Shown here: positions 27,581 to 37,289 of the stretch, piece by piece
Position numbering within the stretch: position 1 is the stretch's first letter
How the letters are laid out: each line of letters begins with the position of its first letter
NCBI GenBank assembly: GCA_963773605.1
Contig: CAVZBT010000012.1
Location: 372,001 to 436,000 of the forward strand
Direction: 5' to 3'
DNA length: 64,000 nucleotides
Source of the DNA: CAVZBT01 sp963773605
GTDB lineage: Bacteria; Acidobacteriota; UBA6911
Notes under the pieces: model-generated
What the model saw: only the letters and a program-made list of their open reading frames with translations
Databases searched by the model: none
What the model was told of the DNA's origin: nothing
Translations under genes and position numbers: made by a program

Positions 27581-28716
27581 TCACTTGAGCAGTTGGCGCG
27601 CGATTACCATCCGTTGAATTTCGCTGGTTCCCTCCCCTATTGTACAGAGCTTCACGTCGCGATAGTACTTTTCGACGGGGAAGTCCTTGATAAAACCGTA
27701 GCCTCCGTGAATCTGGACGGCTTCGCCGGCCACCCGGACCGCCACCTCGCCCGCGAAGAGCTTTGCCATCGAGGATTCCTTCGTAGTCCGCAGCCCTGCC
27801 TGTTTCATCTCGGCCGCCCTGAACGTCAGCAGGCGCGCGGCTTCTATCTCGGTGGCCATATCCGCGAGCTTGAATTGCACGGCTTGGAATTCGGAGATTG
27901 TCTTTCCGAATTGCCGGCGCTCCTTGGCATAGCGGAGCGAATGCTCGAAGGCTCCCTGGGCCATGCCCAGCGCGAGCGCGGCTATGGAGATGCGACCGCC
28001 GTCGAGCACTCGCAGGCAGTCCCTGAAGCCGTGTCCCTCCTCCCCCAACAGGTTCTCGGCGGGCACCCGGCAGTCCTCGAGCACGACCGTCGCGGTGTCG
28101 CTGGCACGCAGACCGAGCTTGTTCTCCTTGCGGCCGATCGACAACCCCGGGGCGGTGCGGTCCACGACGAACGCGGAGATCCCCTTGCGGCCCGCAGTGG
28201 GATCCGTGGAGGCCATCACCACGAAAGTATCGGCAAACGAGGCGTTGGTGATGAACTGCTTTGAGCCGTTCAGCACATACTCGTGGCCGCGGCGGGTCGC
28301 GGCCGTCCGCCCGGCGCCCGCGTCGCTGCCGGAGCCAGGTTCGGTCAACGCCCAGGCGCCGACGCGGGCGCCGCTGGCAAGCTCGGGCAAGAAGCGGTGC
28401 TTCTGCTCCCGGGTGCCGGCGAGGTAGATGTGATTGGTGCAGAGCGAGTTGTGCGCTGCAAGAAACAGCCCGATGGAGCCGTCGACCCTCGAAATCTCCT
28501 CGATGACGATCACATACTCCGGGTACGACAGACCGCCGCCGCCGTATTCCTGGGGTGCGATGCACCCCATTATGCCGAGCTCTGCCAGCTTGGGCACGAT
28601 TTCCAGCGGGAACCTCTGCGCCTCGTCCCACTCCATCACATGGGGTGCGATCTCGGTCTCGGCAAAATCACGGATGGCATCCCGGAGGATCTTCCTTTCT
28701 TCCGACAGCTCGACGG

Positions 28717-28720
<4 letters not shown>
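27581..28720 (-). CDS. acyl-CoA dehydrogenase
   Basis: The 379-residue flavoprotein has the complete family layout: an N-terminal helical domain, a beta domain with WALTEPGSGSDAGAGRTAA (signature 1), and a C-terminal domain with QFGKTISEFQAVQFKLADMA, QIHGGYGFIKDFPVEKYYRD (signature 2) and IGEGTSEIQ containing the catalytic glutamate. It oxidises an acyl-CoA to the 2-enoyl-CoA, passing electrons to ETF. Length and motifs fit short- or branched-chain enzymes, but the chain specificity is open. The ATG overlaps the threonine aldolase stop by four bases (ATGA). Confidence 0.93.
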
Positions 28721-29766
<1,046 letters not shown>

Positions 29767-29788
29767 ATCGTGTACCTTCGTGAAAGGA

Positions 29789-29814
29789 GGGCGAACGAGG
29801 TCGCCCGTTTTTTT
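29789..29814 (+). terminator. hairpin plus T-run, oriented opposite to the surrounding genes
   Basis: GGGCGA (29789-29794), a six-base loop and TCGCCC (29801-29806) form a perfect 6-bp stem followed by G and seven Ts. This looks like an intrinsic terminator reading on the plus strand, but ltaE and hemW on both sides are on the minus strand. It could stop antisense transcription, or be chance. Confidence 0.4.
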
Positions 29815-29901
29815 GGAAGACTCACGCCGCCCGTTGCTCGCACATCCTGCAGGGCGGCGGCTCCCCGTGACTTCGTACCGGTCTCCATTCACCGGGCCGG
29901 T

Positions 29902-31059
29902 TCAGACGAATTGTTGAAAGACTTCGTTGGACAGGAGCATGCCCCGCCGGGTCAGGAGCACCCTGCTGCCCTCGCAGCGGAGGAGTCCCTGGGCAACCAT
30001 CTCGGCGACCGCGGGCTCATAGGCCGCGACTTTTTCGGGGCCGAACGCTTCGCGCAGCCTGTCCCAGTCGACCCCCTGGCGCAGACGAAGCCCGAGAAAC
30101 AGCGCTTCTTGCAGCTGCTGCCCCGGCTCGTCCGGTTTACTCCAGTCTATCGCCGACCCTTGTTTTTCCACCGCCTCCAGGTAGGCATTCAGGTGGCTGA
30201 CGTTGGCATACCGGACGCGGCCGTCGTACGAGTGGCTGGACACGCCGAACGCCAGCACGGGTTCCCGGTTCCAGTACTTCAGGTTGTGCCGCGACAACCG
30301 CCCGGGGAGGGCGAAGTTGCTGATCTCGTATTGAGCGTAGCCGAAGCGTTCGAAATACTCGATCGCCTCGAGATAAAAATCTGCGACCTGGTCGTCCTCC
30401 GGCAGCCGGAACGTGCCTTGGGCCACCGCATGGTACAGAGGCGAGTGCGCATCGAGGTCCAGCATGTACATGGAAACGTGCGCGGGGCGCAACTCAACCA
30501 TCCGGTTCAGGTTCGCCGTCCACTGGGCTTGGGTCTGGTCCGGGAGACCGGCCATCAGGTCGAGGTTGATGTTTGTCAGCCCTGCCCCCCTCAGGAGCCC
30601 CACGGACTCCGCCGTGTCTTCCGAAGTATGCGTGCGGCCTATGGCTGCCAGGTCGCGATCGGCAAACGATTGGGCTCCCATCGATATCCGATTGATGCCC
30701 ATGTCCCGATAGCCGACCACCTTTTCGGCCGTGAGGGTGCCGGGGTTGGCCTCCAAGGTGATCTCACAGTCCGGAAACACGTGGAAGGCGCGCCTGCACG
30801 CGGACAGCATTGCGAGGATCTGCTCCGGCGCCATGATGCTCGGGGTGCCCCCTCCGAAGTAGATCGAGTCGGCGGTGGGTAGCTCGGGGTGCGTTGCGCA
30901 GAACGCCCCGATTTCCCGCACTACCGCCCGGCTGTAGCGCAGGGCGACATCGTCCTGCATCGGCCGCGTCACGAAGTGGCAGTAGTTGCAGCGGGTTTGG
31001 CAAAACGGAACGTGGATGTAGATTCCGGCGGGGTGCGGCATCGGCTCGAAAAAGATCAT
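29902..31059 (-). CDS. hemW: HemW-like radical SAM protein (heme chaperone family)
   Basis: The 385-residue protein has the radical SAM cluster motif CQTRCNYC (Cys-x3-Cys-x2-Cys) after GIYIHVPF, then YFGGGTPS, EANPGTLT, GINRISMGAQSF and the C-terminal HemN-type domain (NLKYWNREPVLAFG). It lacks the longer N-terminal extension of true coproporphyrinogen III dehydrogenase HemN, so the HemW heme-chaperone assignment is preferred. ATG 31059 overlaps the stop of the upstream hydrolase as ATGA. The older annotation of such proteins is oxygen-independent coproporphyrinogen oxidase. Confidence 0.9.
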   Translation of the reverse strand: MIFFEPMPHPAGIYIHVPFCQTRCNYCHFVTRPMQDDVALRYSRAVVREIGAFCATHPELPTADSIYFGGGTPSIMAPEQILAMLSACRRAFHVFPDCEITLEANPGTLTAEKVVGYRDMGINRISMGAQSFADRDLAAIGRTHTSEDTAESVGLLRGAGLTNINLDLMAGLPDQTQAQWTANLNRMVELRPAHVSMYMLDLDAHSPLYHAVAQGTFRLPEDDQVADFYLEAIEYFERFGYAQYEISNFALPGRLSRHNLKYWNREPVLAFGVSSHSYDGRVRYANVSHLNAYLEAVEKQGSAIDWSKPDEPGQQLQEALFLGLRLRQGVDWDRLREAFGPEKVAAYEPAVAEMVAQGLLRCEGSRVLLTRRGMLLSNEVFQQFV

Positions 31060-31664
31060 CCCCCCTGCAGCGCCGCGAGCAGCGCTTCGACGGTCGTGAA
31101 CTCCACGCCCGCGGCTCTCAATTCCGCAAAGGCCTGGTCTGCCGAGTGTTTTGCGAGGGAGCCGACCGCATCCCCGACTAGGGCGGTTTTGACGCCCAGC
31201 CTGCGCAAACCAAGGCAAGCCAGACGAACCGAGTGCTCCGCGATGACGCCGCAAACAATGGCGTGCTGCGGAAGGACCCGCAGCAGCTTTTCGGTGCCGG
31301 GGTTGCTGAACACGTCAAACTGCTGCTTCTGAATGACGATCTGCTGGTGTTTGCGCACCATGTCCAGGAGATTGCGGTCCAGGGGACGGGTTTCCACGAT
31401 CATCGGCCGAGGCAGCAGCGTATCGTCGATCTTGCGCTGTCCATCGGTCCCCCGCACGCAGTGCGGGGCGAAATGCGCGAACTCGGGGTCGTCCTCGGCG
31501 TGTGTTTCGGCGGTGGAGATGATGGTGACGCCGTCTCTACGGGCAAAATCGAAGAGCCGGCGGAGCCGTGGAACGAGGCGTTGGGCGCCGGGCACGTGCC
31601 ACGCCCCGGTCGGGAGCATGAAGTCCCGTTGCGTGTCGACGTCCAAGAGAAAAATCGACTTCAT
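31056..31664 (-). CDS. isochorismatase-family cysteine hydrolase (nicotinamidase-like)
   Basis: The 202-residue protein carries the three catalytic positions of the family in order: Asp in FLLDVDTQRDF at the start, Lys in QIVIQKQQFDVF near residue 113, and Cys in VCGVIAEHSVRLA near residue 141. Family members hydrolyse amides such as nicotinamide, or vinyl ethers such as isochorismate. The substrate here is not determinable, although HxD-type metal ligands around TAETHAEDDPEF suggest nicotinamidase. ATG 31664 is used; a TTG two codons earlier is possible. It overlaps hemW by four bases. Confidence 0.85.
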   Translation of the reverse strand: MKSIFLLDVDTQRDFMLPTGAWHVPGAQRLVPRLRRLFDFARRDGVTIISTAETHAEDDPEFAHFAPHCVRGTDGQRKIDDTLLPRPMIVETRPLDRNLLDMVRKHQQIVIQKQQFDVFSNPGTEKLLRVLPQHAIVCGVIAEHSVRLACLGLRRLGVKTALVGDAVGSLAKHSADQAFAELRAAGVEFTTVEALLAALQGG

Positions 31665-31716
31665 CGACAACCCCGTCCCCGAAACATCGACCTATTTTAG
31701 CAGACGGCTGCGCGCC

Positions 31717-32691
31717 TCAGGCGTGGTGATACGCTCCGGAATTCGCAAACTGCAGGATCTCGGCAAGCGGCGGGATCCCGGAACGGGCGCCGAGGTGGGT
31801 GCAGTTCAGGCCCGCAGCCGCATTGGCAAACGACATGATCTGCTCGAGCGACCAGTTGCGCAACAGGCCGTAGATGAACCCGCCGTGGAAAATGTCCCCG
31901 GCGCCCGTGGTGTCGACCGCGTGCACCTTGAACGCCGGAAACCGCACGCATTCGTCGCCCACGACGGCCATGGCCCCCTGCACTCCGAGCGTGACCGCCA
32001 GAAAGCCGCCGCAGTATGCGCGCAGGGCAAGCAGCGATTCGATCGGGTCGGCGATTCCCGTGAAGTCCGGAGGAAAGTTCGAACTCGTGATGAGAAAGTC
32101 GACGTTGGCGATCAGTTCGCGGCTGCGCGGCACGACCTTGTCGAGGTCGATGACGACCGGGATCCCTTCCTCCTGGGCCCAGCGGGCCGCCCGCAGGGCA
32201 GCGGCATCGTCGTGTCCGTCAAGGTGCAGGACACGGCCGGCACAGACCTCCTCCCGGCTCAGTTCCGAGTCCCGGAAACTCAGCCGCCGGTCGCGCTCCC
32301 ACAGAATCGTGCGCTCCCCGTTGTTCTTATCGATGATTATGAACGCGTACTGGTTTCTCGCGCCCTCCTCGACCAGAACCGATGACGTGTCGATATCCTC
32401 GGAACGCAGGCTCTGCAGCGAGAACGCACCCAACTCGTCGGAACCGACCTTGCCGATATACTTCCCCCGCATCCCCATGCGCGAGACGAACGTGACGGTG
32501 GTGGCAACCTGTCCGCCCGCGAGTTTCTCGTAGTGCAGGATTTCGGTCTTGGTGTCGAAACGCGGGTAATGCGGCACGATGCACAGGTGGTCCACCGCGT
32601 TCAGACCGAACCCGACCAGATCGTAGGGTTTGTTCTGCGGGAAACGAATGTCGAAACTGTCGCTCGGGTCCTTAAGCCTTTTGATTTTCAT
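31717..32691 (-). CDS. PfkB-family sugar kinase (second copy in the window)
   Basis: The 324-residue ribokinase-fold protein has DLVGFGLNAVDHLCIVPHYP, the substrate-lid glycine motif KLAGGQVATTVTFVSRMG, and the PfkB signature AVDTTGAGDIFHGGFIYGLL with the catalytic Asp. It differs clearly from the kinase at 24.6-25.5 kb, so the two are not a recent duplication. The phosphorylated substrate is unknown. The ATG at 32691 was chosen because similarity starts soon after it; an in-frame ATG at 32739 would add 16 residues. It lies upstream of the isochorismatase-like gene. Confidence 0.85.
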   Translation of the reverse strand: MKIKRLKDPSDSFDIRFPQNKPYDLVGFGLNAVDHLCIVPHYPRFDTKTEILHYEKLAGGQVATTVTFVSRMGMRGKYIGKVGSDELGAFSLQSLRSEDIDTSSVLVEEGARNQYAFIIIDKNNGERTILWERDRRLSFRDSELSREEVCAGRVLHLDGHDDAAALRAARWAQEEGIPVVIDLDKVVPRSRELIANVDFLITSSNFPPDFTGIADPIESLLALRAYCGGFLAVTLGVQGAMAVVGDECVRFPAFKVHAVDTTGAGDIFHGGFIYGLLRNWSLEQIMSFANAAAGLNCTHLGARSGIPPLAEILQFANSGAYHHA

Positions 32692-32779
32692 GAGATTAGC
32701 GTGCCTGCCGATAAGGGAACCACCGTTTGAACGCGGCATTCTAGCAGCAGCGGTTCCGCACAGGCAAGCTCATCGTGCG

Positions 32780-32875
32780 TTGCGGCGCGCGGCCGCACTC
32801 CGGGTTGCGCTGTGTCACTATGCGGCGCTTTCGGCGGTGCCGGGCGGCGTCGAGCCGCCGGCACTCCAAATTGCG
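32780..32875. repeat. decayed remnant of the palindromic repeat
   Basis: This intergenic stretch holds fragments of the 110-bp element: GCCGCACTCC near 32793, GGCGGTGCC near 32833 and GGCGGCGTCGAGCCGCCGGC followed by ACTCC near 32845-32870. The order is scrambled relative to intact copies, so it is probably an old, partly deleted copy between the pfkB and radC genes. Confidence 0.5.
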
Positions 32876-32880
32876 GCGGC

Positions 32881-33570
32881 CTACGGCGGGCCGTCGAGCA
32901 GCAGTCCCGCATCGGCGAAGCTGAAATAGTCCTCGTGGCCCAGAACGACGTGATCCAACACCCGGATGCCCAGGATCTTGCCGGCCTGGCACAGCCGACT
33001 GGTACACTCGCGATCTTCGCGGCTGGGCGCGGGGTCACCGGAGGGATGGTTGTGCAGAAAAATCAAAGCCGCCGTGCTGTCGCGCACCGCAGGGGCGAAC
33101 ACCTCGCGGGGGTGTACCACCGACGTGCTCAAACTTCCTATCGAAATCAGCACCTCCCGGATCAGCTGGTTCTTGGCGTTCAGGTGCAGCGACAGGAAGT
33201 ACTCCTTGTTGGCCGAGAAGAACTGGGCGCGGTAGCGTTCAAACAGGTCCCGGCTGTTCGAGAAACGCTGTCCGGGCTTCAGGGGGGCGGAACAGAGCCG
33301 GCGACCGAGCGCGAGGGCGGCGTGCAGTCGCCCGGCTTGCCTGGTGCTGACCTTGCCGGCACGGCATATCTCGGCCTCGGACGCCTGAGCGAGGGCGCCA
33401 GCCGAGCCGAAATGCTTCAGCAGGCGGCGCGAGGAGACTTGGGCCGCGGAGCTGTTGCGGCCGCCGTCCAGGACCTGCGCGAGCAGCGCCGCCATTCCGT
33501 CGCTGGCTGCGGCGGGACTCGCATGATCTGCCGGCAACGCCCACTGGGTCTCGAGACCGCTGCTCACCAT
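32881..33570 (-). CDS. radC: RadC-family JAMM-domain protein
   Basis: The 229-residue protein has an N-terminal helix-hairpin-helix-like region and a C-terminal JAMM/MPN+ domain: EYFLSLHLNAKNQLI, VVHPREVFAPAV and the metal motif LHNHPSGDPAPSREDRE (His-x-His-x10-Asp). RadC is widespread, but its biochemical role is unresolved; a repair function is doubtful. ATG 33570 is preceded by CCGGAGG four bases upstream. An in-frame extension to 33684 would run into the palindromic repeat and is rejected. Confidence 0.9.
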   Translation of the reverse strand: MVSSGLETQWALPADHASPAAASDGMAALLAQVLDGGRNSSAAQVSSRRLLKHFGSAGALAQASEAEICRAGKVSTRQAGRLHAALALGRRLCSAPLKPGQRFSNSRDLFERYRAQFFSANKEYFLSLHLNAKNQLIREVLISIGSLSTSVVHPREVFAPAVRDSTAALIFLHNHPSGDPAPSREDRECTSRLCQAGKILGIRVLDHVVLGHEDYFSFADAGLLLDGPP

Positions 33571-33639
33571 TCGCCTCCGGCTTGATAAACGCCGGAGCCG
33601 GCCACAGTGCCAACAATTTGTCGCGGCCAACCGCGATGC

Positions 33640-33687
33640 CTCGCCGGCAGGTATAAGCCCGAGGTCGGCGTCCAGCCGCCGCACTCC
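33640..33687 (-). repeat. internally deleted copy of the palindromic repeat
   Basis: The sequence from GCCGGCAGGTATAAGCCCGA to CAGCCGCCGCACTCC matches the distal part of the intact copy 46 bp further on, but lacks about 25 bp around the central palindrome. It is in the same orientation as that copy. Confidence 0.6.
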
Positions 33688-33694
33688 AAATTAT

Positions 33695-33804
33695 GGAGTG
33701 CGGTGCCTCGGCACCGCTGTCGCGGTCGAACTGGACCGGCAGGTATGAGCCCAAGGTCGGCGCCTAGGCGCCGACCCCAAAGCGGCGTCCAGCCGCCGCA
33801 CTCC
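33695..33804 (-). repeat. intact 110-bp palindromic element, inverse to the 20.8-kb array
   Basis: It begins GGAGTGCGGTGCCTCGGCAC and ends CAGCCGCCGCACTCC, and carries the central palindrome GTCGGCGCCTAGGCGCCGAC. It is the reverse complement of the elements at 20.8-21.3 kb, is exactly the same length (110 bp) and has only scattered substitutions. It lies between radC and fabG and contains no credible gene. Confidence 0.85.
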
Positions 33805-33821
33805 AAAATAGCGTATAAGCG

Positions 33822-34565
33822 TCAGATCGCCAGGCCGCCGTCTACTTGGATGACCTGCCCGGTGATGTAGCGCGCGTCGTCCGAAAGCAGGAAAACCGCG
33901 ATGCGCGCGACCTCGTCGACGGTCGCGAGGCGCTTCAACGGCACGGCATCCAGCAATTTCGCGCGGTGCTCGTCGCTGAGCCCCTGCGTCATATCGGTGT
34001 CGACGAGGCCGAGCGCGAGCGCGTTGACCGTGATGTTTCTCCCGGCCAGTTCCTTGGCCGTCGCCTTCGTCAATCCGATCAGGCCGGCCTTGGACGCCGA
34101 GTAGTTCGCCTGTCCGGCCATTCCGACCAGACCGCTGATGGAGGTGATGTTGAGGATGGAGCCGAACCGCGCTCTCATCATGATTGCCGCGGCGGCCTTG
34201 GAGAAGTTGAAAGCCCCTTTGAGGTTCGTGTCGATGACCGCATCCCAGTCCGCCTCGGACATGCGCAGGAGCAGCCCGTCACGGATGATCCCCGCGTTGT
34301 TGACCAGGTAGTCGATGCGGCCGAACCGGTCCTTGACCTGCCGGACCATTGTGCCCACGGCCGCCGGATCGGCCACGTCGGCCTGAAACGCGGACGCGGA
34401 TGTCCCGAAAGCCGTGATGTCCGCCACGAGAAGATCGGCCGCCGCAGCGCTCCGCGCATAGTTAAACGCGACGTTGCACCCCCGCCGAGCCAGCTCGAGC
34501 GCGATGCCCCGCCCAATCCCGCGGGTTGCCCCGGTCACAATCGCCGTTCGGTCCTTCAGGCTCAC
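33822..34565 (-). CDS. fabG: 3-oxoacyl-[acyl-carrier-protein] reductase-like short-chain dehydrogenase
   Basis: The 247-residue SDR has the NAD(P) motif TGATRGIGRGIALEL, the NNAG motif (DYLVNNAGIIRDGLLLRM), the catalytic Ser in NITSISGLVG, YSASK with catalytic Tyr and Lys, and a C-terminal ARYITGQVIQVDGG. This is the FabG pattern, reducing 3-oxoacyl-ACP with NADPH in fatty acid elongation. One oddity is NALALGLVDTDM where FabG usually has NAVAPGFIDTDM, so the conserved Pro-Gly is Leu-Gly. The start is a GTG at 34565, 34 bp after leuB. A related reductase of other substrate range cannot be excluded. Confidence 0.88.
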   Translation of the reverse strand: MSLKDRTAIVTGATRGIGRGIALELARRGCNVAFNYARSAAAADLLVADITAFGTSASAFQADVADPAAVGTMVRQVKDRFGRIDYLVNNAGIIRDGLLLRMSEADWDAVIDTNLKGAFNFSKAAAAIMMRARFGSILNITSISGLVGMAGQANYSASKAGLIGLTKATAKELAGRNITVNALALGLVDTDMTQGLSDEHRAKLLDAVPLKRLATVDEVARIAVFLLSDDARYITGQVIQVDGGLAI

Positions 34566-34599
34566 AGTCCGCCCCCCGAGGCATGTCAGGCTTATTGTT

Positions 34600-35688
34600 T
34601 CAGTTACAGAGAGCTTCCACGCGGCGGCAGATGACGGCGCCGACCTCGCGGGTGCCCAGCTTGCCCCCGAGATCCTCGGTGCACTCGCCTGCCCGCACGG
34701 TCTCGCGCACGGCTGCTTCGATGATGGCCGCCTCCGGGGTCCATCCCAGGTGGTCGAGCATCATCTGCGCCGAGAGAATTGCGCCCATGGGGTTGGCGAT
34801 GTTCTTGCCCGCAAACCTCGGGGCAGAACCGTGGACCGGTTCAAACATGCAGATGCCCCGCGGATTGATGTTCGCCGAAGGGGCCATGCCCAGACCGCCC
34901 TGCAGCTCGGCCCCCAGGTCGGTGATGATGTCCCCGAACATGTTGTTGGTGACGATCACCTTGAAGGCCGCGGGCTCCTTCACCACCAGCATCGCGAGCG
35001 CGTCGATGTAGAGATGCTCGGCCTCGATGTCCGGGTAGCGCGCCGACACGTCACGAAACGTGCGCTGCCACAGGTCTCCGCCGAAGCGGAGCGCGTTGCT
35101 CTTGTCGGACATGGTCACTTTGCGCAGCTGGCGGGCACGGGCGAATGCGAAGGCCGCCTCGATGATGCGCTCCACACCTTTGCGTGTCGAAATGCTCGCC
35201 TGGATCGCGACCTCGTCCGGCGTTCCCTTTTTGAAGATGCCGCCGATCCCGACGTACATGTCCTCGGTGTTTTCACGAAACACGGTGAAATTAACGTCGG
35301 CTTCGGTCGTGTTCTTGAGCGGCGTCAGCCTGCGGTCCAGCAGCTTTACCGGCCGGATGTTGGCATAGAGATCGAGCCCGAGGCGGATGCCGAAGAGGAT
35401 CTCGGCGGCGTGCCTCATGTCGGGAACCCTGGGGTCGCCGAGCGCCCCAAGAAGGATCGCGTCGAATTCCCGCCGGAAAGTCTCGAGCGCGTCGGGCGGG
35501 AGCGTGGTACCGTCGCGCAGATAGCGCTCTGCACCATAGTCGAACTCCACGTGCTCGATCGGCTTGCCTGTGCAGCCCGACAGCGTGTCGAGCACGTTGA
35601 GCGCTTCGCGCGTGACTTCCTTGCCTATCCCGTCGCCCGGGATAACGGCAATTCGCAGATTGTCGCCCGTCTCGCCGTGCCGTTGCAT
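34600..35688 (-). CDS. leuB: 3-isopropylmalate dehydrogenase
   Basis: The 362-residue protein belongs to the isocitrate/isopropylmalate dehydrogenase family: RIAVIPGDGIGKEV at the start, LGALGDPRVP, NIRPVKLLD, FRENTEDMYVG, the catalytic Lys/Asp region HLYIDALAM, and NMFGDIITDLGAELQGGLGMAPSANI. It oxidatively decarboxylates 3-isopropylmalate in leucine synthesis. Related tartrate or homoisocitrate dehydrogenases share these motifs, so substrate is inferred. No other leucine genes are nearby. A GTG at 35694 overlapping the upstream stop is an alternative start to ATG 35688. Confidence 0.86.
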   Translation of the reverse strand: MQRHGETGDNLRIAVIPGDGIGKEVTREALNVLDTLSGCTGKPIEHVEFDYGAERYLRDGTTLPPDALETFRREFDAILLGALGDPRVPDMRHAAEILFGIRLGLDLYANIRPVKLLDRRLTPLKNTTEADVNFTVFRENTEDMYVGIGGIFKKGTPDEVAIQASISTRKGVERIIEAAFAFARARQLRKVTMSDKSNALRFGGDLWQRTFRDVSARYPDIEAEHLYIDALAMLVVKEPAAFKVIVTNNMFGDIITDLGAELQGGLGMAPSANINPRGICMFEPVHGSAPRFAGKNIANPMGAILSAQMMLDHLGWTPEAAIIEAAVRETVRAGECTEDLGGKLGTREVGAVICRRVEALCN

Positions 35689-35690
35689 AA

Positions 35691-36674
35691 TCACTCGAGA
35701 ATCCGTCTTATGAATTCCATGAACTGCATCCCCGTTGCGCCCTCCGTCTGGAGCGATTTCTTCAGGTACTCGAGCGTTGCAGGGAGTTCAGGGTACCGGA
35801 CGCGGTAGTCCCGTGCGATCCGATCGAGCACCGAGAGAATCCGAGCCGGGTTTCGTTCACGCTTCAAGAGCGCCTTGAGATCGACGGCGGTCTGCTGGAA
35901 ATGCGCATCCCCGCTCTCCCTGAGAAAGAAATCGCGCAACACTGTGGCCGCGGCGGCCACCGACGCGGGCGGCACGCCGACCGGCGGCTCCGGGGAGACC
36001 GGCTTCGGTCCGTGAGGCCGGTGTGCAACCGGGGCCGGGGGAATTTCCGGGATGTGCGGCTGCGGAGCCCGCTCCAACGGCGACTTGACGGATTCCCGGC
36101 CCGTCTCGACCGGCACGCCCGGGGTCGCGGCGGCGGCCACGTCTCCGTCGTCAACCACCTCAATGGCGCCGTCATCGGTACCGAGGATCAGACCGTGAAC
36201 CTTGAGGTCGGGCGGCAGGATCCCGGACCGCCGGATGAACGAAATTCCGGAGAGGACGTTCCCCCTGATATCCGCGAACGCCCCGAACCAGGTGCGGAGG
36301 TCGTCGCCGCCGAACGCGCTGCGAGCCACCCCTGCGTTACGGAAGCTGTCGATGACCTGCGGGGCGGAAAAGCTGGCCATCGAGCAGTCGGTGTGTCCGA
36401 CCACCAGCAGTTCCCGGCCCCCCTTGACATAGACGGCCACCGCGATCGACCGGAGGGCTTCCGGTGCGGCCTGAGAGACCTGGTTGCCTGCCACCCGGAT
36501 CACGAGCGCACGGTGGCGCGGCAGCCCGAGGGCGGGTTCGAGCAATCCCGTGAGCCGGGAATCGATGCAGGCCAGAACGATGAACGGAGCGCCGGATGAA
36601 TCGAGCAGCCGCGGCTGGCCCGCGCGGTAGCTGTTGTTGCACTCTCGGATCTGCTGCAGGAGGCTGGTGCTCAT
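35691..36674 (-). CDS. beta-carbonic-anhydrase-like protein with C-terminal extension
   Basis: The first 190 of 327 residues form a beta-carbonic anhydrase fold: ACIDSRLTGL (Cys-x-Asp-x-Arg with the first zinc ligand), VIRVAGNQV, and VVGHTDCSM with the His and Cys zinc ligands. A Pro-rich linker (residues about 225-270) leads to a helical C-terminal domain of about 90 residues that I do not recognise. It should hydrate CO2, or be a regulatory relative. ATG 36674 is preceded by GGGAGGGG. It lies just upstream of leuB, with the stop overlapping a possible GTG start. Confidence 0.8.
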   Translation of the reverse strand: MSTSLLQQIRECNNSYRAGQPRLLDSSGAPFIVLACIDSRLTGLLEPALGLPRHRALVIRVAGNQVSQAAPEALRSIAVAVYVKGGRELLVVGHTDCSMASFSAPQVIDSFRNAGVARSAFGGDDLRTWFGAFADIRGNVLSGISFIRRSGILPPDLKVHGLILGTDDGAIEVVDDGDVAAAATPGVPVETGRESVKSPLERAPQPHIPEIPPAPVAHRPHGPKPVSPEPPVGVPPASVAAAATVLRDFFLRESGDAHFQQTAVDLKALLKRERNPARILSVLDRIARDYRVRYPELPATLEYLKKSLQTEGATGMQFMEFIRRILE

Positions 36675-36760
36675 CGGCCCCTCCCGGAAGGGCTCGGCGC
36701 GGACGGTCTTACCAGGGCCTGATTTTTGTGCGCATCCTCGTGCGGGCCATTGCGCCCGCC

Positions 36761-36802
36761 GAAATGCGGCGTACAAAGCCCAAGCCGAGGCGCCGCACTC
36801 CA
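36761..36802 (+). repeat. short decayed copy of the palindromic repeat
   Basis: AAATGCGGCGTACAAAGCCC followed by AAGCCGAGGCGCCGCACTCC joins element-like left and right ends with the centre lost. It lies in the 173-bp gap upstream of the carbonic-anhydrase-like gene. Confidence 0.45.
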
Positions 36803-36847
36803 CCGCGCCCCGCAGGACGTCTATGGTTTTGAAGCGCCGCGATTATA

Positions 36848-37252
36848 TCAGGACCGCCGAGCCGGGCGGAATGAGTATGTTATCCGTGCCGCGAGCATGA
36901 TCAACAGGGTACCGATCAACGCGCCGATGGCATCCGCCGCGACGTCGGACAGCGCGCTCTGACGCGTCGGGATAAAGGACTGGTGGAATTCGTCCGATAT
37001 CCCATACAGGACCGTGAGGACGGCAGGGAGCCAGTATCCCGCTCGACGGTGAACGATGCCCACTCCCTCATGGACCGCCCAGAAAAGCAACACGTATAGG
37101 AGTGAATAGCCAAGGGCATGGAGGACGTAGTCGGGGAACGCATTCAGGGTCGGGGAGGTGACCGGGCCCGAACTCATGAAGAAGATGAACCCCATGTAGG
37201 CGAGCGCTGGCACCTTGAACACCAGGAAACGCAGACCGCCGCGCCGCTTCAT
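36848..37252 (-). CDS. VanZ-like family membrane protein
   Basis: The 134-residue protein has four predicted membrane helices and the VanZ-like signatures HALGYSLLYVLLFWAV and YGISDEFHQSFIPTRQSALS followed by DVAADAIGALIG. VanZ-like proteins are linked in some species to glycopeptide resistance, but most are of unknown function. It ends a set of three small minus-strand membrane genes (37.9 to 36.8 kb), though the 37-bp gap to the 57-residue gene leaves co-transcription uncertain. Confidence 0.85.
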   Translation of the reverse strand: MKRRGGLRFLVFKVPALAYMGFIFFMSSGPVTSPTLNAFPDYVLHALGYSLLYVLLFWAVHEGVGIVHRRAGYWLPAVLTVLYGISDEFHQSFIPTRQSALSDVAADAIGALIGTLLIMLAARITYSFRPARRS

Positions 37253-37289
37253 GAGCGATTTCCCTTAACCGGAGAGGGTTAGCCGTCGA

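Noticed and set aside
26559..28631. A 690-codon frame ending in meaB
   Set aside because: The first half is an out-of-frame reading of the acyl-CoA dehydrogenase; meaB starts at the ATG at 27560.
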